Positions 1-9,401 of a stretch of DNA of 64,000 nucleotides are shown in pieces. This stretch comes from Bog-756 sp963835465 (GTDB lineage Bacteria > Actinomycetota > Acidimicrobiia > Acidimicrobiales > RAAP-2): NCBI GenBank assembly GCA_963835465.1, contig CAWIFR010000008.1, forward strand, positions 372,001 to 436,000. Direction: 5' to 3'. Under the pieces are notes generated by a model, which was given only the letters and a program-made list of their open reading frames with translations, was not told where the DNA came from and made no database searches. Numbering within the stretch: position 1 is the first letter of the stretch; every line of letters starts with the position of its first letter. The position numbers were made by a program, and so were the translations under genes.

Positions 1-440
1 GCCTGGCAGGGGTGGGCCCGATCCGACAGCAGGTTGACCACCGGGACCGGCACGGCGGCGGCATCGAGGGCGTCGGCCATCCGGGCCAGGGAGCCGTGGT
101 CCATGACCCGTGCGCACAGCACGGCGTGGTAGCAGGCCAGGGTGCGGGCCACGTCGGCCGCCGTCTCCCGGCTGTCGATGCCGACCTCGTGGCCCTGGAT
201 GTACACCGGGTGGCCACCCAGCGCCACGGTGGCCATCTCGGTGCTGTTGCGCGTGCGGTTGGACGGCTTCTCGAAGACCATGGCCACGCCCCGGCCGGCC
301 AGCACCGGAGGGAGTCGGGTCGGCTCCCGCTCGGCCAGGGCCAGCACCGCGGCCAGCCCGTCCGGACCGAGGTCGTCGACGTCGAGCACGTGCCGGGTCC
401 AGGCCGGTGCCCCTCCCCCGCCCGCCGCCGGCGCGGTCAT
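1..440 (-). CDS. argF: Ornithine carbamoyltransferase, N-terminal part (cut by window edge)
   Basis: Carbamoylates ornithine to citrulline in arginine synthesis, in the cytoplasm. About 146 N-terminal residues are visible, starting MTAPAAGGGG; the C-terminal half lies outside the window. The carbamoyl-phosphate loop reads FEKPSNRTRNSTEMA, close to the family's FEKPSTRTRxSFE, with Asn in place of the usual first Thr. It is followed by GGHPVYIQ and a DVARTLACYHAVL stretch typical of OTCases. The ATG at 440 overlaps the argD stop by four bases (ATGA), so it is translated with the upstream arg genes. The SNRTR variant is unusual but keeps both arginines. Confidence 0.9.
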   Translation of the reverse strand, partial: MTAPAAGGGGAPAWTRHVLDVDDLGPDGLAAVLALAEREPTRLPPVLAGRGVAMVFEKPSNRTRNSTEMATVALGGHPVYIQGHEVGIDSRETAADVARTLACYHAVLCARVMDHGSLARMADALDAAAVPVPVVNLLSDRAHPCQ

Positions 441-1672
441 CCCGCCACCCCGTCGTCGGTGGGGGCCGGACCCGGCGTCGACACCATCGACCCCAGGACC
501 TGGGCCACCCGGTCGACCGCCTCGTCGATCTCGGCGTCGGTCACCAGCAGCGAGGGGGCGAACCGCAGGACGTCCGGCCGCGGGGCGTTGATGACCAGGC
601 CCTCGGCCAGGGCCTGGCGGCAGGCGCCGACGGCCACCTCCTCGGTGAGCACCGCGGCCACCAGCAGTCCCTCCCCCCGCACCGAGGCCACCGCCGGGAG
701 GGCGGACAGCCCGGCCTGCAGGCGGGCCCCGGCCGACCGGGCCCGGGCGGGGACGTCCTCGGCCTCCATGACCGAGAGTGTGGCCCGGGCGGCCGACATG
801 GCCAGCGGCTGGCCCCCGAAGGTGCTCCCGTGGTCACCGGGCACGAAGGCCGCCGCCACCTCGGCCCGGGCCCAGCACGCCCCGACCGGCATCCCGTTGC
901 CCAGGGCCTTGGCCATGGTCACCACGTCGGGCTCGATGCCGAGATGCTGGAAGCCGAACCAGCGGCCGGTGCGGCCCAGCCCGGTCTGGACCTCGTCCAC
1001 CATCAGCAGGATGTTGCGGTCGGTGCACAGCTGGCGGAGGCCGACCAGGTAGTCCGAGGACGGCACCACCACGCCGGCCTCCCCCATGATGGGCTCGACC
1101 AGCACGGCGGCCACCGTGGCGGGGTCACAGGCCGCGTCCATGGCGTCGAGATCGTCGTAGGGGACATGGTCGAAGCCCTCGGGCAGGGGCAGGAACGGAA
1201 GCTGCTTCTCGGGCTGGCCGGTGGCGGTGAGGGTGGCCAGGGTCCGACCGTGGAAGGCGTCCCAGGTGCTCACCACCCCGAACCGGTCGGGGCCGGCCCA
1301 CCGACGGGCCAGCTTCAGGGCGCACTCGTTGGCCTCGGCCCCCGAGTTGCCGAAGAACACCTGGCCACCGGCCCGCTCGGTGCCGCCCCCGATGAGTCGG
1401 TCCAGGGTGACGGCCACCTCGGGGCCCACCGTGTTCCCGAACAGGTTGGACACGTGCGAGAGGGTGCGGGCCTGCTCGGCGATGGCGTCGGCCACCGCCG
1501 GGTGGGCGTGGCCGAGGGAGGTGACGGCCAGCCCGGAGAGGAAGTCGAGGTAGGTGCGGCCCTCGGTGTCGACCAGCCGGCTGCCCTCCCCCCGCACGAA
1601 GGTCACCGGCGGCTCGGCGTAGTTGTGCATCAGCGCCGAGCGGTCCACGGCGCCTCCCGCACCGGTGCTCAC
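437..1672 (-). CDS. argD: Acetylornithine aminotransferase
   Basis: PLP-dependent class III aminotransferase making N-acetylornithine from N-acetylglutamate semialdehyde and glutamate. It is 411 residues, a normal length. Visible motifs are YLDFLSGLAVTSLGHAHP near the N-terminus, FFGNSGAEANE, the cofactor aspartate in LLMVDEVQTGLGRTGRWFG, and the Schiff-base lysine in VTMAKALGNGMPVGA. The GTG start at 1672 overlaps the argB stop as GTGA, and the stop overlaps the argF start, so both ends are translationally coupled. It could also act as succinyldiaminopimelate aminotransferase (DapC), as ArgD does in some bacteria; context favours arginine. Confidence 0.95.
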   Translation of the reverse strand: MSTGAGGAVDRSALMHNYAEPPVTFVRGEGSRLVDTEGRTYLDFLSGLAVTSLGHAHPAVADAIAEQARTLSHVSNLFGNTVGPEVAVTLDRLIGGGTERAGGQVFFGNSGAEANECALKLARRWAGPDRFGVVSTWDAFHGRTLATLTATGQPEKQLPFLPLPEGFDHVPYDDLDAMDAACDPATVAAVLVEPIMGEAGVVVPSSDYLVGLRQLCTDRNILLMVDEVQTGLGRTGRWFGFQHLGIEPDVVTMAKALGNGMPVGACWARAEVAAAFVPGDHGSTFGGQPLAMSAARATLSVMEAEDVPARARSAGARLQAGLSALPAVASVRGEGLLVAAVLTEEVAVGACRQALAEGLVINAPRPDVLRFAPSLLVTDAEIDEAVDRVAQVLGSMVSTPGPAPTDDGVAG

Positions 1673-2595
1673 GACGCCACCACCATGGTGCCCACACCCT
1701 CGTCGGTGAAGAGCTCGAGCAGCAGGGCGTGCGGGGTGCGCCCGTCGAGGATGTGGGCCCGGGCCACCCCGCCCCGGACGGCCCGGGCACAGCTCTCGAC
1801 CTTGGGGATCATGCCCCCGTTGGCCGCCCCCGAGGCCACCAGGCGGTCGAGGTCCTCGGCGGTGGCCTGGTGGATGAGGGTGGCGGGGTCGTCGGGCACA
1901 CCCCGGAGGCCGGACACGTCGGTCAGGTACACCAGCTTCTCGGCCTCGAGGGCGGCGGCCAGGGCCCCGGCCGCAGTGTCGGCGTTGATGTTGAAGGACT
2001 GCCCGGCCTGGTCGGTGCCGATGGTGGCCACCACTGGGATCAGCCCCTGGGCCAGCAGCTGGTGGACGATGACCGGGTCCACGTGGACCACGTCCCCCAC
2101 GTAGCCCAGGGCCTCGGACCGGGCCTCGGCGGTGATCAGGTTGGCGTCCTCGCCCGACAGCCCGACGGCCAGTGCCCCGTGGACGTTGATGGAGCTCACG
2201 ATGTCCCGGTTGACCTTGCCCACGAGGACCATCCGGACCAGGTCGATGGTGTCGGCGTCGGTGACCCGGAACCCGTCCTGGAACTCGGCCACCTTGCCCA
2301 CCCGCGCCATCAGGGCGCCGATCTGGGGGCCGCCACCGTGGACCACCACCGGGAGCATGCCGACCGAGCGCATCAGGACGATGTCCTCGGCGAACGAAGC
2401 CAGGGCCTCGGCCTCGTCCACGGCCGGCTGGCCCGGCTTGGCGCTCAGCACGTTGCCGCCGTACTTGACCACCACCACCTTGCCCCAGAACCGACGGATG
2501 TAGGGCAGCGACTCGACCAGCACCGAGGCCTTGCCGGCCGGGTCCCCGACACCGGCCGCGGCCCCGCCGGCCGAGGGGGCCGGGACGGCGCTCAT
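1669..2595 (-). CDS. argB: Acetylglutamate kinase
   Basis: Phosphorylates N-acetylglutamate, the usual feedback-controlled step of arginine synthesis. It is 308 residues in the amino-acid kinase fold: VVVKYGGNVLS carries the catalytic lysine and glycine loop, VVVHGGGPQIGALM forms the substrate loop, and NINADTAAGALAAAL is the ATP-site signature. An N-terminal extension of about 35 residues before VVVKYGG is consistent with the N-terminal helix of arginine-sensitive hexameric enzymes, so feedback inhibition by arginine is likely (inference). The start was set at the ATG at 2595, which overlaps the argJ stop (ATGA). Confidence 0.96.
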   Translation of the reverse strand: MSAVPAPSAGGAAAGVGDPAGKASVLVESLPYIRRFWGKVVVVKYGGNVLSAKPGQPAVDEAEALASFAEDIVLMRSVGMLPVVVHGGGPQIGALMARVGKVAEFQDGFRVTDADTIDLVRMVLVGKVNRDIVSSINVHGALAVGLSGEDANLITAEARSEALGYVGDVVHVDPVIVHQLLAQGLIPVVATIGTDQAGQSFNINADTAAGALAAALEAEKLVYLTDVSGLRGVPDDPATLIHQATAEDLDRLVASGAANGGMIPKVESCARAVRGGVARAHILDGRTPHALLLELFTDEGVGTMVVAS

Positions 2596-3761
2596 GAGGT
2601 GGTCCGGTTCTCGTCGATGTATCCGTACCCGAGGTCCACGCCCATGACCACGCCGTTGCCGTCGGCCAGACCCAACTGGCAGTGGATGTCCACCAGCGGG
2701 CCGGCCAGGTGCCGGGCCAGGGCGGCCGGGTCGTGGTCGGCGGCGATACCGTCGCGGCAGACCGTTTCCCCGCCGTAGCTGATGGCCAGGCGGTCCATGT
2801 CGAACCCCACGCCGGCCGAACCCAGGTCGCTGGCCACCCGACCCCAGTAGGCGTCCTCGCCGTTGATCGAGCACTTCACGAGCAGCGAGTCGACCACCTT
2901 GCGGGCGGCCTGGTGGGCCTCCCCGTCGGACTGGGCCCCGGTCACCCGCACCTGGAAGATGCGGGAGGCGCCCTCGGCGTCGGCCATCATCTGGCGACAC
3001 AGGGACGAACAGGCCTCGGACACCGCGTCGACCACCACGTTGGGGTCGGCCGGCCCGGCCCGGCCCGAGGCCATGAGCACCACGGTGTCGTTGGTCGAGG
3101 TGCAGCCGTCGACCGACATCGAGTTGAAGGAGTCGCGCACGGCGATGCGGAGCAGTTCGGCGAGCGGGCCCGGCTCGATGGCGGCGTCGGTGGTCAAGAA
3201 GGCCAGCATCGTCGCCATGTTCGGGGCCAGCATCCCCGCCCCCTTGGCCATGCCGGCCACCGCGAAGGTCGGGTGCTCGACCAGCACCTCCTTGCGGCCC
3301 GAGTCGGTGGTCAGGATGCCCTGGGCGGCGTCGGCCGCCGACTCCGCCGCGCCGGAGCGGGCGGCCACCAGTACGGGGATGCCCGCCTCGATGGGCTCCA
3401 TGGGTAAGGGGATGCCGATGAGGCCGGTGGAGCAGACCAGGATCTGCTCGGCGGCCACGCCCAGTCCGGCGGCGGCCAGCGAACACATCTGCTCGGCGTC
3501 GGACCGGCCCCGGGCCCCGGTGGCGGCGTTGGCGTTCCCGCTGCTGACGAGCACGGCCGAGGCGCGTTGCCCGCTCTTGGCCAGGTGGTCGCGGCTGACC
3601 CGGACGGGCGCGGCGGCGGCCAGGTTGGCGGTGAAGGTGGCCGCCGTCGGGACGCCGATCCCGTCATCGGTGGCCAGAAGGGCGAGGTCGAGGGCCCCGC
3701 TGGCCTTGATGCCCGAAGCCAGGCCGGAGGCCACGAACCCCTTGGGGGTGGTGATGCTCAT
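2592..3761 (-). CDS. argJ: Bifunctional glutamate N-acetyltransferase / ornithine acetyltransferase
   Basis: Recycles the acetyl group from acetylornithine to glutamate, which makes the pathway cyclic. It is 389 residues, normal for the family. The self-cleavage site lies in KGAGMLAPNMATMLAFLTTD, where the Thr after MA becomes the nucleophile of the beta chain. Other family blocks are GFVASGLASGIKASGALDLAL at the N-terminus and SVDGCTSTNDTVVLMASG. No acetyl-CoA-dependent argA is in the window, so ArgJ may do both reactions. ATG at 3761 overlaps the argC stop (ATGA). Confidence 0.96.
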   Translation of the reverse strand: MSITTPKGFVASGLASGIKASGALDLALLATDDGIGVPTAATFTANLAAAAPVRVSRDHLAKSGQRASAVLVSSGNANAATGARGRSDAEQMCSLAAAGLGVAAEQILVCSTGLIGIPLPMEPIEAGIPVLVAARSGAAESAADAAQGILTTDSGRKEVLVEHPTFAVAGMAKGAGMLAPNMATMLAFLTTDAAIEPGPLAELLRIAVRDSFNSMSVDGCTSTNDTVVLMASGRAGPADPNVVVDAVSEACSSLCRQMMADAEGASRIFQVRVTGAQSDGEAHQAARKVVDSLLVKCSINGEDAYWGRVASDLGSAGVGFDMDRLAISYGGETVCRDGIAADHDPAALARHLAGPLVDIHCQLGLADGNGVVMGVDLGYGYIDENRTTS

Positions 3762-4808
3762 GGGTACATCCCCGCCATCGGGAGGCCGGTGACCTCGGGG
3801 AGGCCCAGGGCCAGGTTGGCGCATTGGACGGCCTGGCCGGCGGCCCCCTTCACCAGGTTGTCGATGGCGCAGAGGGCCACCACCCAACCGGTCCGGGGAT
3901 CCACCCGGGCCGTGACGTGGGCGCAGTTCGAACCGCTGGTGGCCTTGGTCGAGGGCGGGTCGTCGGTGACCACCACGAAGGGCTCGTCGTCATAGGCCCG
4001 GTGGAGGATGGCCAGCACGTCGTCCGTGCCCGCCGGGGTGTCGGCGCCCCCGGCCGGCCGGCCGTAGCAGGTGGCCAGGATGCCCCGGACCATGGGAGCC
4101 AGGTGCGGGGTGAACAGGACCGGGGCCCCGAGGCCCTGCTCCATCTCGGCGGTGTGCCGGTGGTCGAGGAGGCCGTAGGCCACGAAGTCCTCGTCCACCG
4201 CCCCGAAGTGGAGGTGGTCCTTGGGGGCCCGCCCCGCCCCCGAGACACCGCTGGCCGCGTCCACGATCAGGGCGGGGGGAGCCGAGCCGGCGGCCGAGGG
4301 CAGTGCCAGCACCCCGGCCCGGGCCAGCGGGGCGAGGGCCAGGAGGGCGGCGGTGGGATAGCAGCCGGGGGCGGCGATCAGCGGGGCCCCGGCCAACCGG
4401 TCCCGGTGGAGCTCGGGCAGCCCGTAGACGAACCGCCCCAGGAGGTCGGGGGCCACATGGGGCTCGCCGTACCAGGTCGGGATAGAGGGAGGGGTCGGAC
4501 AGCCGGAAGTCGGCGGCCAGGTCCACCACGGTGCCGGCGCGGGGCAGCAGCTCGGGTACCAGGTGCTGGGACTGCCCGTGGGGGAGGGCCAGGAAGACCA
4601 CGTCCAGGCCGTCGAGCTCCGCCGGCTCGCTCGGCGCGTACCGGAGCGTGGGATAGGCGGCGGCCAGTGAGGGCGTGTGCCCGGCCACCGACTGGCCCCG
4701 GTGCCCACCGGCGGTGGCCACCACCACGTCGAGGTCGGGGTGACCCGCACACAGCCGCAGGAGCTCGGCGCCCGCGTACCCAGACGCACCGACGACGCCC
4801 ACCTTCAT
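3758..4808 (-). CDS. argC: N-acetyl-gamma-glutamyl-phosphate reductase (one apparent frameshift)
   Basis: NADPH-dependent reduction of acetylglutamyl phosphate, the third arginine step. The N-terminal frame begins MKVGVVGASGYAGAELLRLC (Rossmann loop) and runs to LSDPSLYPDL. The remainder continues in another frame with WYGEPHVAPDLLGRFVYGLP, the active-site cysteine in APGCYPTAALLAL, and a full C-terminus ending LPMAGMYP. The break lies near 4478 and is explained by one extra base. Because both halves are conserved and no stop interrupts either, I read it as a sequence error. It is first in the arg operon, with the candidate operator 50 bp upstream. ATG 4808 is preferred because it sits directly before the NADP motif. 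Confidence 0.88.
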
Positions 4809-4856
4809 GGTTTCTCGCTCAAGGTCTGCTCCGTGCCGTCCGGGACCGTCCAGGGA

Positions 4857-4890
4857 TGCAAGTATATGCATAGATCTGCATTCTTATGCA
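4857..4890 (-). promoter_or_regulatory. Candidate ArgR operator (four phased TGCA half-sites)
   Basis: TGCA occurs at 4857, 4867, 4877 and 4887, exactly one helical turn apart, in a short AT-rich island within high-GC sequence. It lies 50-80 bp upstream of argC. ArgR binds pairs of palindromic ARG boxes whose half-sites lie about one helical turn apart. The position and phasing are seen; assignment to ArgR is inference, and argR is not in the window. Confidence 0.65.
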
Positions 4891-5014
4891 AGGCATCGGC
4901 CGCCGGCGGCCCCCGTCGTCGCTCCCCGAGGGCGACCGGAGGAGCGCCCAGAAGGGCCGGTCGCGCCGTTCCCCACCGCCAACCCAACAGCCCCCGAGGA
5001 TTAGGGTCGAACAG

Positions 5015-6427
5015 GTGAACCGCGACGCCGCCCTGGCCGATGCCGCCCCGGTCTCCTTCTGGTTGGACGACCCGGCGGCGCCGCCCTCGGGCCCGACCCT
5101 GGTCGGCCGGACCAGCGCCGATCTCACCGTGGTGGGGGGCGGCTACACCGGCCTGTGGACGGCGCTGTTGGCCAAGGCGGCCGATCCCGGGCGCGACGTG
5201 GTCCTGCTCGAGGCCGACCGCTGCGGGTGGGCGGCCTCGGGGAGGAACGGTGGCTTCTGCTCGGCCAGCCTGACCCACGGGCTGGCCAACGGCGCCGAGC
5301 GCTTCCCCCAGGAGATCGACGCCTTGGAGCGCCTGGGTCTCGACAACCTCGACGGCCTGGAGGCGGACCTCGGGCGATGGTCGATCGACTGCGGGTTCGA
5401 GCGCACCGGCGAGCTGTCGGTGGCCACCGAGCCCCACCAGGTGGCGGCGCTGGCCGAGGCGGCCGACCTCGGGCTCCGCCACGGCCAGCAGCTCACCGTC
5501 TTGGACCGGGAGGAGATGCAAGCCGAGGTGCGCTCCCCCACCTATCTGGCCGGCCTGTGGGACCGAGAGGGGTGTGCGCTGGTCAATCCGGCCCACCTGG
5601 CCTGGGGCCTGCGGGAGGCCTGCGAGTCGGTCGGCGTGCGGGTGTTCGAGCACAGCCCGGTCGACCGGCTGGAGGTCGCCGCGCCCTCGGGGGCCCGGGG
5701 CGGGGCGGTCCGCCTCCGCACCGGCCACGGGGCCGTCCGGTCGTCGAGGGTGGCCCTCGGCACCAACGCCTACCCCTCGCTCGTCCGCCGGCTCCGGCGG
5801 TACATCGTGCCCGTCTACGACTACGTCCTCATGACCGAGCCGCTGAGCCCGGGTCAGCGGGCGGCCATCGGCTGGTCGCGCCGCCAGGGCATCGGAGGGA
5901 GCGGCAACCAGTTCCTCTACTACCGGCTCAGCAGCGACGACCGCATCCTGTTCGGCGGGTACGACGCCATCTACCACTTCGGCAACCGGATAGGCCCCTC
6001 CCTCGAGCAGCGACGGGCCACCTTCGTCACGCTGGCCCAGCTCTTCACCGAGACCTTCCCGCAACTGGAGGACGTCCGCTTCACCCACTCCTGGGCGGGT
6101 GCCATCGACACCTGCTCGCGCTTCTGCGCCTTCTTCGACCGCTCACCGGACGGTCGGGTGGTGTCGGCCTCCGGCTACACAGGACTGGGCGTCGGGGCCT
6201 CCCGCTTCGGGGCCCGGGTCATGCTGGACCTGCTGTCCGGGGAGCGCACCGAGCGGACCGAGCTGGAGCTCGTGCGCAAGAAGCCCCTCCCCTTCCCCCC
6301 CGAGCCGATCCGGTCCGCCGGCGTCGGCCTCACCCGCTGGTCGATGGCCCGGGCCGACGCCCATGGGGGCCGGCGCAACCTCTGGCTCCGGGCCTTGGAC
6401 CGACTGGGCATGGGCTTCGACTCCTGA
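5015..6427 (+). CDS. FAD-dependent oxidoreductase, DAO/glycine oxidase-like family
   Basis: Likely oxidises an amine or amino acid with FAD, in the cytoplasm. It is 470 residues. The FAD-binding Rossmann motif is VVGGGYTGLWTALLA (about residues 33-47), followed by the second-strand acidic residue in VVLLEAD. A RNGGFCSASL block and the C-terminal GYTGLGVGASRFGARVMLDLL are typical of the GlpO/DAO group that includes gamma-glutamylputrescine oxidoreductase. I chose GTG 5015 because the upstream in-frame stretch is Arg/Pro-rich and would run into the argC operator. It diverges from argC, so the 4809-5014 gap holds both promoters. The substrate cannot be named. Confidence 0.85.
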   Translation: MNRDAALADAAPVSFWLDDPAAPPSGPTLVGRTSADLTVVGGGYTGLWTALLAKAADPGRDVVLLEADRCGWAASGRNGGFCSASLTHGLANGAERFPQEIDALERLGLDNLDGLEADLGRWSIDCGFERTGELSVATEPHQVAALAEAADLGLRHGQQLTVLDREEMQAEVRSPTYLAGLWDREGCALVNPAHLAWGLREACESVGVRVFEHSPVDRLEVAAPSGARGGAVRLRTGHGAVRSSRVALGTNAYPSLVRRLRRYIVPVYDYVLMTEPLSPGQRAAIGWSRRQGIGGSGNQFLYYRLSSDDRILFGGYDAIYHFGNRIGPSLEQRRATFVTLAQLFTETFPQLEDVRFTHSWAGAIDTCSRFCAFFDRSPDGRVVSASGYTGLGVGASRFGARVMLDLLSGERTERTELELVRKKPLPFPPEPIRSAGVGLTRWSMARADAHGGRRNLWLRALDRLGMGFDS

Positions 6428-6487
6428 CCGGCCGGCCGTCGGTCCGGTCGGCACCGGGCGAGCGGGCCGCAGCCCGAGGAGTGTGGG

Positions 6488-7297
6488 CTACGGCTCGGCC
6501 GGTGCCCGCCCCGGGCCCGGCGGCCCGGCGAAGGCCTGGGCCACCGACATCCAGTCCGAGGCCAGGTCGCCGGTGACCGTAAGGTCGGTGTCGGCGATGT
6601 GACGTCGCTGGGTCACCACCAGGCAGAAGTCGAGGGCGGGACCCGAGACGTTGGCCACCGGCCCCCCGTCCGAGGGCGACCCGGCCACGAAGCGCCACTC
6701 CTCCCCGTCCGGAGCCGTCAGGACCACGTCGATGCGACCCGGCGGCAGCTCCCGACCCCGGACCAGATAGGAGAAGGGGCGGGCCCGGACCCCCAGGTGG
6801 GCCACGTGGGCCAGCCGTCCGGTGGGCTCCCGGGCCACCCCGAGCGCATCGGCCACGTCGGTCCCATGGGCCCAGGTCTCCATCAGTCGGGCCGAGACGA
6901 AGGACAGCACGCCCATGGGTGGTCCGTACCAGGGGATGCGGGCCGAGGGCTCGGCGTCGGCGAAGGCCGCCATCATGGCGGTGTGGGCGCCTCCCCACCA
7001 GGCCAGCAGTTGGTCGCCGTCCATGGCCCGGCCCCGGGCCAGGTGGACCTCCATCGGGTCCCCGGTCTGGGCCATGGCCTCCTCGGCCGATCGGGCGAAC
7101 GCCTCGGGCTCCACCATGGCCTGCCGGCCGGCCTCGTCGAAGAAGGCCAGATGGCCGATGTGGTCCCGGACGGACCAGCCCACCGCGGGCGTCGGCCGGT
7201 CCCACTCGGGCGCGTCGGCGGAGAGGGCGGCGACCAGGCGCCGGCAGTCGGCGTACTCGTCGTCGAGGTCGGAGAGCAGCTCGGACAGGGTGGCCAC
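6488..7297 (-). CDS. Mycothiol-dependent maleylpyruvate isomerase-like (TIGR03084-type) protein
   Basis: A 269-residue protein of the DinB/MDMPI helical-bundle superfamily. The metal-ligand pattern is visible as WSVRDHIGHLAFFDE near residue 45 and METWAHGTDVADALG near residue 150, the three-histidine arrangement of metal-dependent, thiol-assisted enzymes in mycothiol-producing actinobacteria. The C-terminal domain (about 170-269) ends with ASDWMSVAQAFAGPPGPGR, typical of the TIGR03084 subgroup. The reaction is unknown for that subgroup. Convergent with the upstream oxidoreductase gene. Confidence 0.8.
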   Translation of the reverse strand: MATLSELLSDLDDEYADCRRLVAALSADAPEWDRPTPAVGWSVRDHIGHLAFFDEAGRQAMVEPEAFARSAEEAMAQTGDPMEVHLARGRAMDGDQLLAWWGGAHTAMMAAFADAEPSARIPWYGPPMGVLSFVSARLMETWAHGTDVADALGVAREPTGRLAHVAHLGVRARPFSYLVRGRELPPGRIDVVLTAPDGEEWRFVAGSPSDGGPVANVSGPALDFCLVVTQRRHIADTDLTVTGDLASDWMSVAQAFAGPPGPGRAPAEP

Positions 7298-7484
7298 GGG
7301 ACGAGGTTAGGTCACTCGCCGGGTCGTTCCCGGGCCGTCGGAGGCGAGTCCGGCCCACCACGGCGGAGGTCGGCCGGGCACCGCCGGGTCCGGGCGGCGG
7401 ATCCACCCGGACGATCACGGCCTCGATCCACGCCTAGGAAACGCCCGATTCAGGTATTCCAGCCCAAGGGACGACAGAACGAAG

Positions 7485-9401
7485 GTGACCTCACGGACAA
7501 TTCCCCGAGCGTTGGGTGAGTTGGGATCCGACGCCTTCCTGGCCGCACTGGTCAGGTCCTCGGACGACGCCATCATCGGCAAGACCCTCGACGGCACGGT
7601 GCTGGCCTGGAACGAGGCCGCCGAGAAGCTCTACGGCTACGAGGCCGCCGAGATGATCGGCCGCGACATCTCGGTCCTGATCCCCGCTGATCGTCCCTTG
7701 GAGCTGGCGGGCTTGTTGCAGCGGATCCGCGCCGGCGAGACCGTGCGCCACCACGTCACCAGGCGACGACGCAAGGACGGCACCGAGCTTGACGTGTCGA
7801 TCACCGTGTCACCGGTCGTCGGGGACGAGGGCAGGGTGCTCGGGGCGTCCACCATCGCCCACGACCTGACCATCTACAACGATCAGATCCGGGAGCTGCG
7901 CCAGTCGCGCCGCCGGGCCGACGAGGCCCTCAGCATTCTGGAGGTCCTCCAGGAGTCCGCGCCCATCGGGCTCGGCTTCGTCGACAGGGAGTCCCGGTTC
8001 GTCCGCCTCAACCAGATGCTCGCCTCCATGACCGACTCGACCGTCGACCAGCTGCTGGGCAAGACGCTGGCCGAAGCCGTGCCCGACATCTGGCCGCAGG
8101 TCGAGAAGATCTACCACCGCGTCATCGAGGGCAACGAGTCGGTGACCAATATCGAGGTCAGCACCGCCGATGCCAGGAGCCCGAACGCCCGTCGCCACTG
8201 GCTGGCCAGCTACTACCCGGTCCGGCTCGGTGGAGAGACCATCGGGGTGGGCATCGTCGTGGCCGATATCACGGAGCGTCAGCGGGCCGAGGAGTTCCGC
8301 TCGGTCGCCATGAACCAGATGATCGAGGGTCTGTTCATGACCGATGAGACGGGACAGATGACCTACATGAACGACGCCGTGACCACCATGCTCGGTTGGA
8401 CCGAGGACGACCTTCGGGGCCGTCACCTCCACGACGTCATCCACACCCACCGGCCCGACGGGACGCGCATCTCCTCCGAGGCCGAGTGCGAGCACCAGCG
8501 GGTCCGCACGGAGGGCCGGGCCATGCGTGGGGACGACGAGGTCTACACGTGCAAGGACGGCTCCCTGCTGCCCATCGCCTATTCCGCCGCGCCGATCTCG
8601 TGTGACTCGGGGGGATCCGGGACCGTCATCGTGTTCCGGGACGTCACCGAGGAGCGAGCCGAGCGCGCCCGCATGGCCCGTGAGCTGGAGTCACTCACCT
8701 GGGTGGGCCGCATCCGGGAGGCGCTCGACGAGGACGGCTTCGTTCTGTACTCCCAACCGATCGTCCCGTTGGCCGGGGCACAGCCCAGCGAGGAGCTGCT
8801 CATCCGCATGGTCGGTCGCCGGGGGGAGCTGATCAGCCCCGGTGAGTTCCTGGGGGTGGCCGAGAAGTACGGGCTGATCACCGAGATCGACCGGTGGGTG
8901 GTGAAGCAGGCGATGGGCCTGGCAACCGGCGGGCGGCACCTGGGCCTCAACCTCTCGGCCGAGTCCATCTCCGTCCCCGGCTTCCTGGGGTTCATCGAGG
9001 ACGAGCTCAGCCACTCCGACGCGATCCCCTCCAACCTGACCTTCGAGATCACCGAGACTGCCCTGATGGCCGACATCGAGGTGGGGCATGCCTTTGCCAA
9101 AGGCATCGTCGAGATGGGGTGCCGCCTGGCCCTCGACGACTTCGGCACCGGCTTTGGGACCTTCACCCACGTGAAGCGGCTGCCGATCAGCTATCTGAAG
9201 ATCGACATCGAGTTCGTCCGGGACCTCGTCGGCAACGATGCCAACCTCCACGTGGTGAAGGCCATCGTCAATCTGGCCCGGGGGTTCGGCTGCGAGACCA
9301 TCGCCGAGGGCGTCGAGGACGCCGAGACACTGGAGCTCCTCCGAAAACTCGGCGTCGACTTCGCCCAGGGCTACCACCTCGGGCGTCCCGCCCCGCTCTG
9401 A
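7485..9401 (+). CDS. PAS-PAS-PAS-EAL protein, probable cyclic-di-GMP phosphodiesterase
   Basis: Cytoplasmic sensor of 638 residues with no membrane segment. Three PAS domains are seen: SSDDAIIGKTLDGTVLAWNE (about 25-140), ESAPIGLGFVDRESRFVRLN (about 155-270), and NQMIEGLFMTDETGQMTYMN (about 280-395). A C-terminal EAL domain follows (about 405-638). In the EAL domain the signature reads EELLIRM rather than EALxRW, but the metal-binding Glu, LNLSAESI (Asn), FEITETALM (Glu), ALDDFGTGFGTF (two Asp), YLKIDIEFV (Lys) and ETIAEGVED are all present, so it should be active. No GGDEF domain. GTG 7485 follows a weak ribosome site. Confidence 0.88.
   Translation: MTSRTIPRALGELGSDAFLAALVRSSDDAIIGKTLDGTVLAWNEAAEKLYGYEAAEMIGRDISVLIPADRPLELAGLLQRIRAGETVRHHVTRRRRKDGTELDVSITVSPVVGDEGRVLGASTIAHDLTIYNDQIRELRQSRRRADEALSILEVLQESAPIGLGFVDRESRFVRLNQMLASMTDSTVDQLLGKTLAEAVPDIWPQVEKIYHRVIEGNESVTNIEVSTADARSPNARRHWLASYYPVRLGGETIGVGIVVADITERQRAEEFRSVAMNQMIEGLFMTDETGQMTYMNDAVTTMLGWTEDDLRGRHLHDVIHTHRPDGTRISSEAECEHQRVRTEGRAMRGDDEVYTCKDGSLLPIAYSAAPISCDSGGSGTVIVFRDVTEERAERARMARELESLTWVGRIREALDEDGFVLYSQPIVPLAGAQPSEELLIRMVGRRGELISPGEFLGVAEKYGLITEIDRWVVKQAMGLATGGRHLGLNLSAESISVPGFLGFIEDELSHSDAIPSNLTFEITETALMADIEVGHAFAKGIVEMGCRLALDDFGTGFGTFTHVKRLPISYLKIDIEFVRDLVGNDANLHVVKAIVNLARGFGCETIAEGVEDAETLELLRKLGVDFAQGYHLGRPAPL

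Noticed and set aside
110..2104. Long open frame (664 codons) on the plus strand across the arg genes
   Set aside because: It is antisense to argF, argD and argB, is Gly/His/Arg-rich, and has no recognisable motif; high-GC DNA opens such frames.
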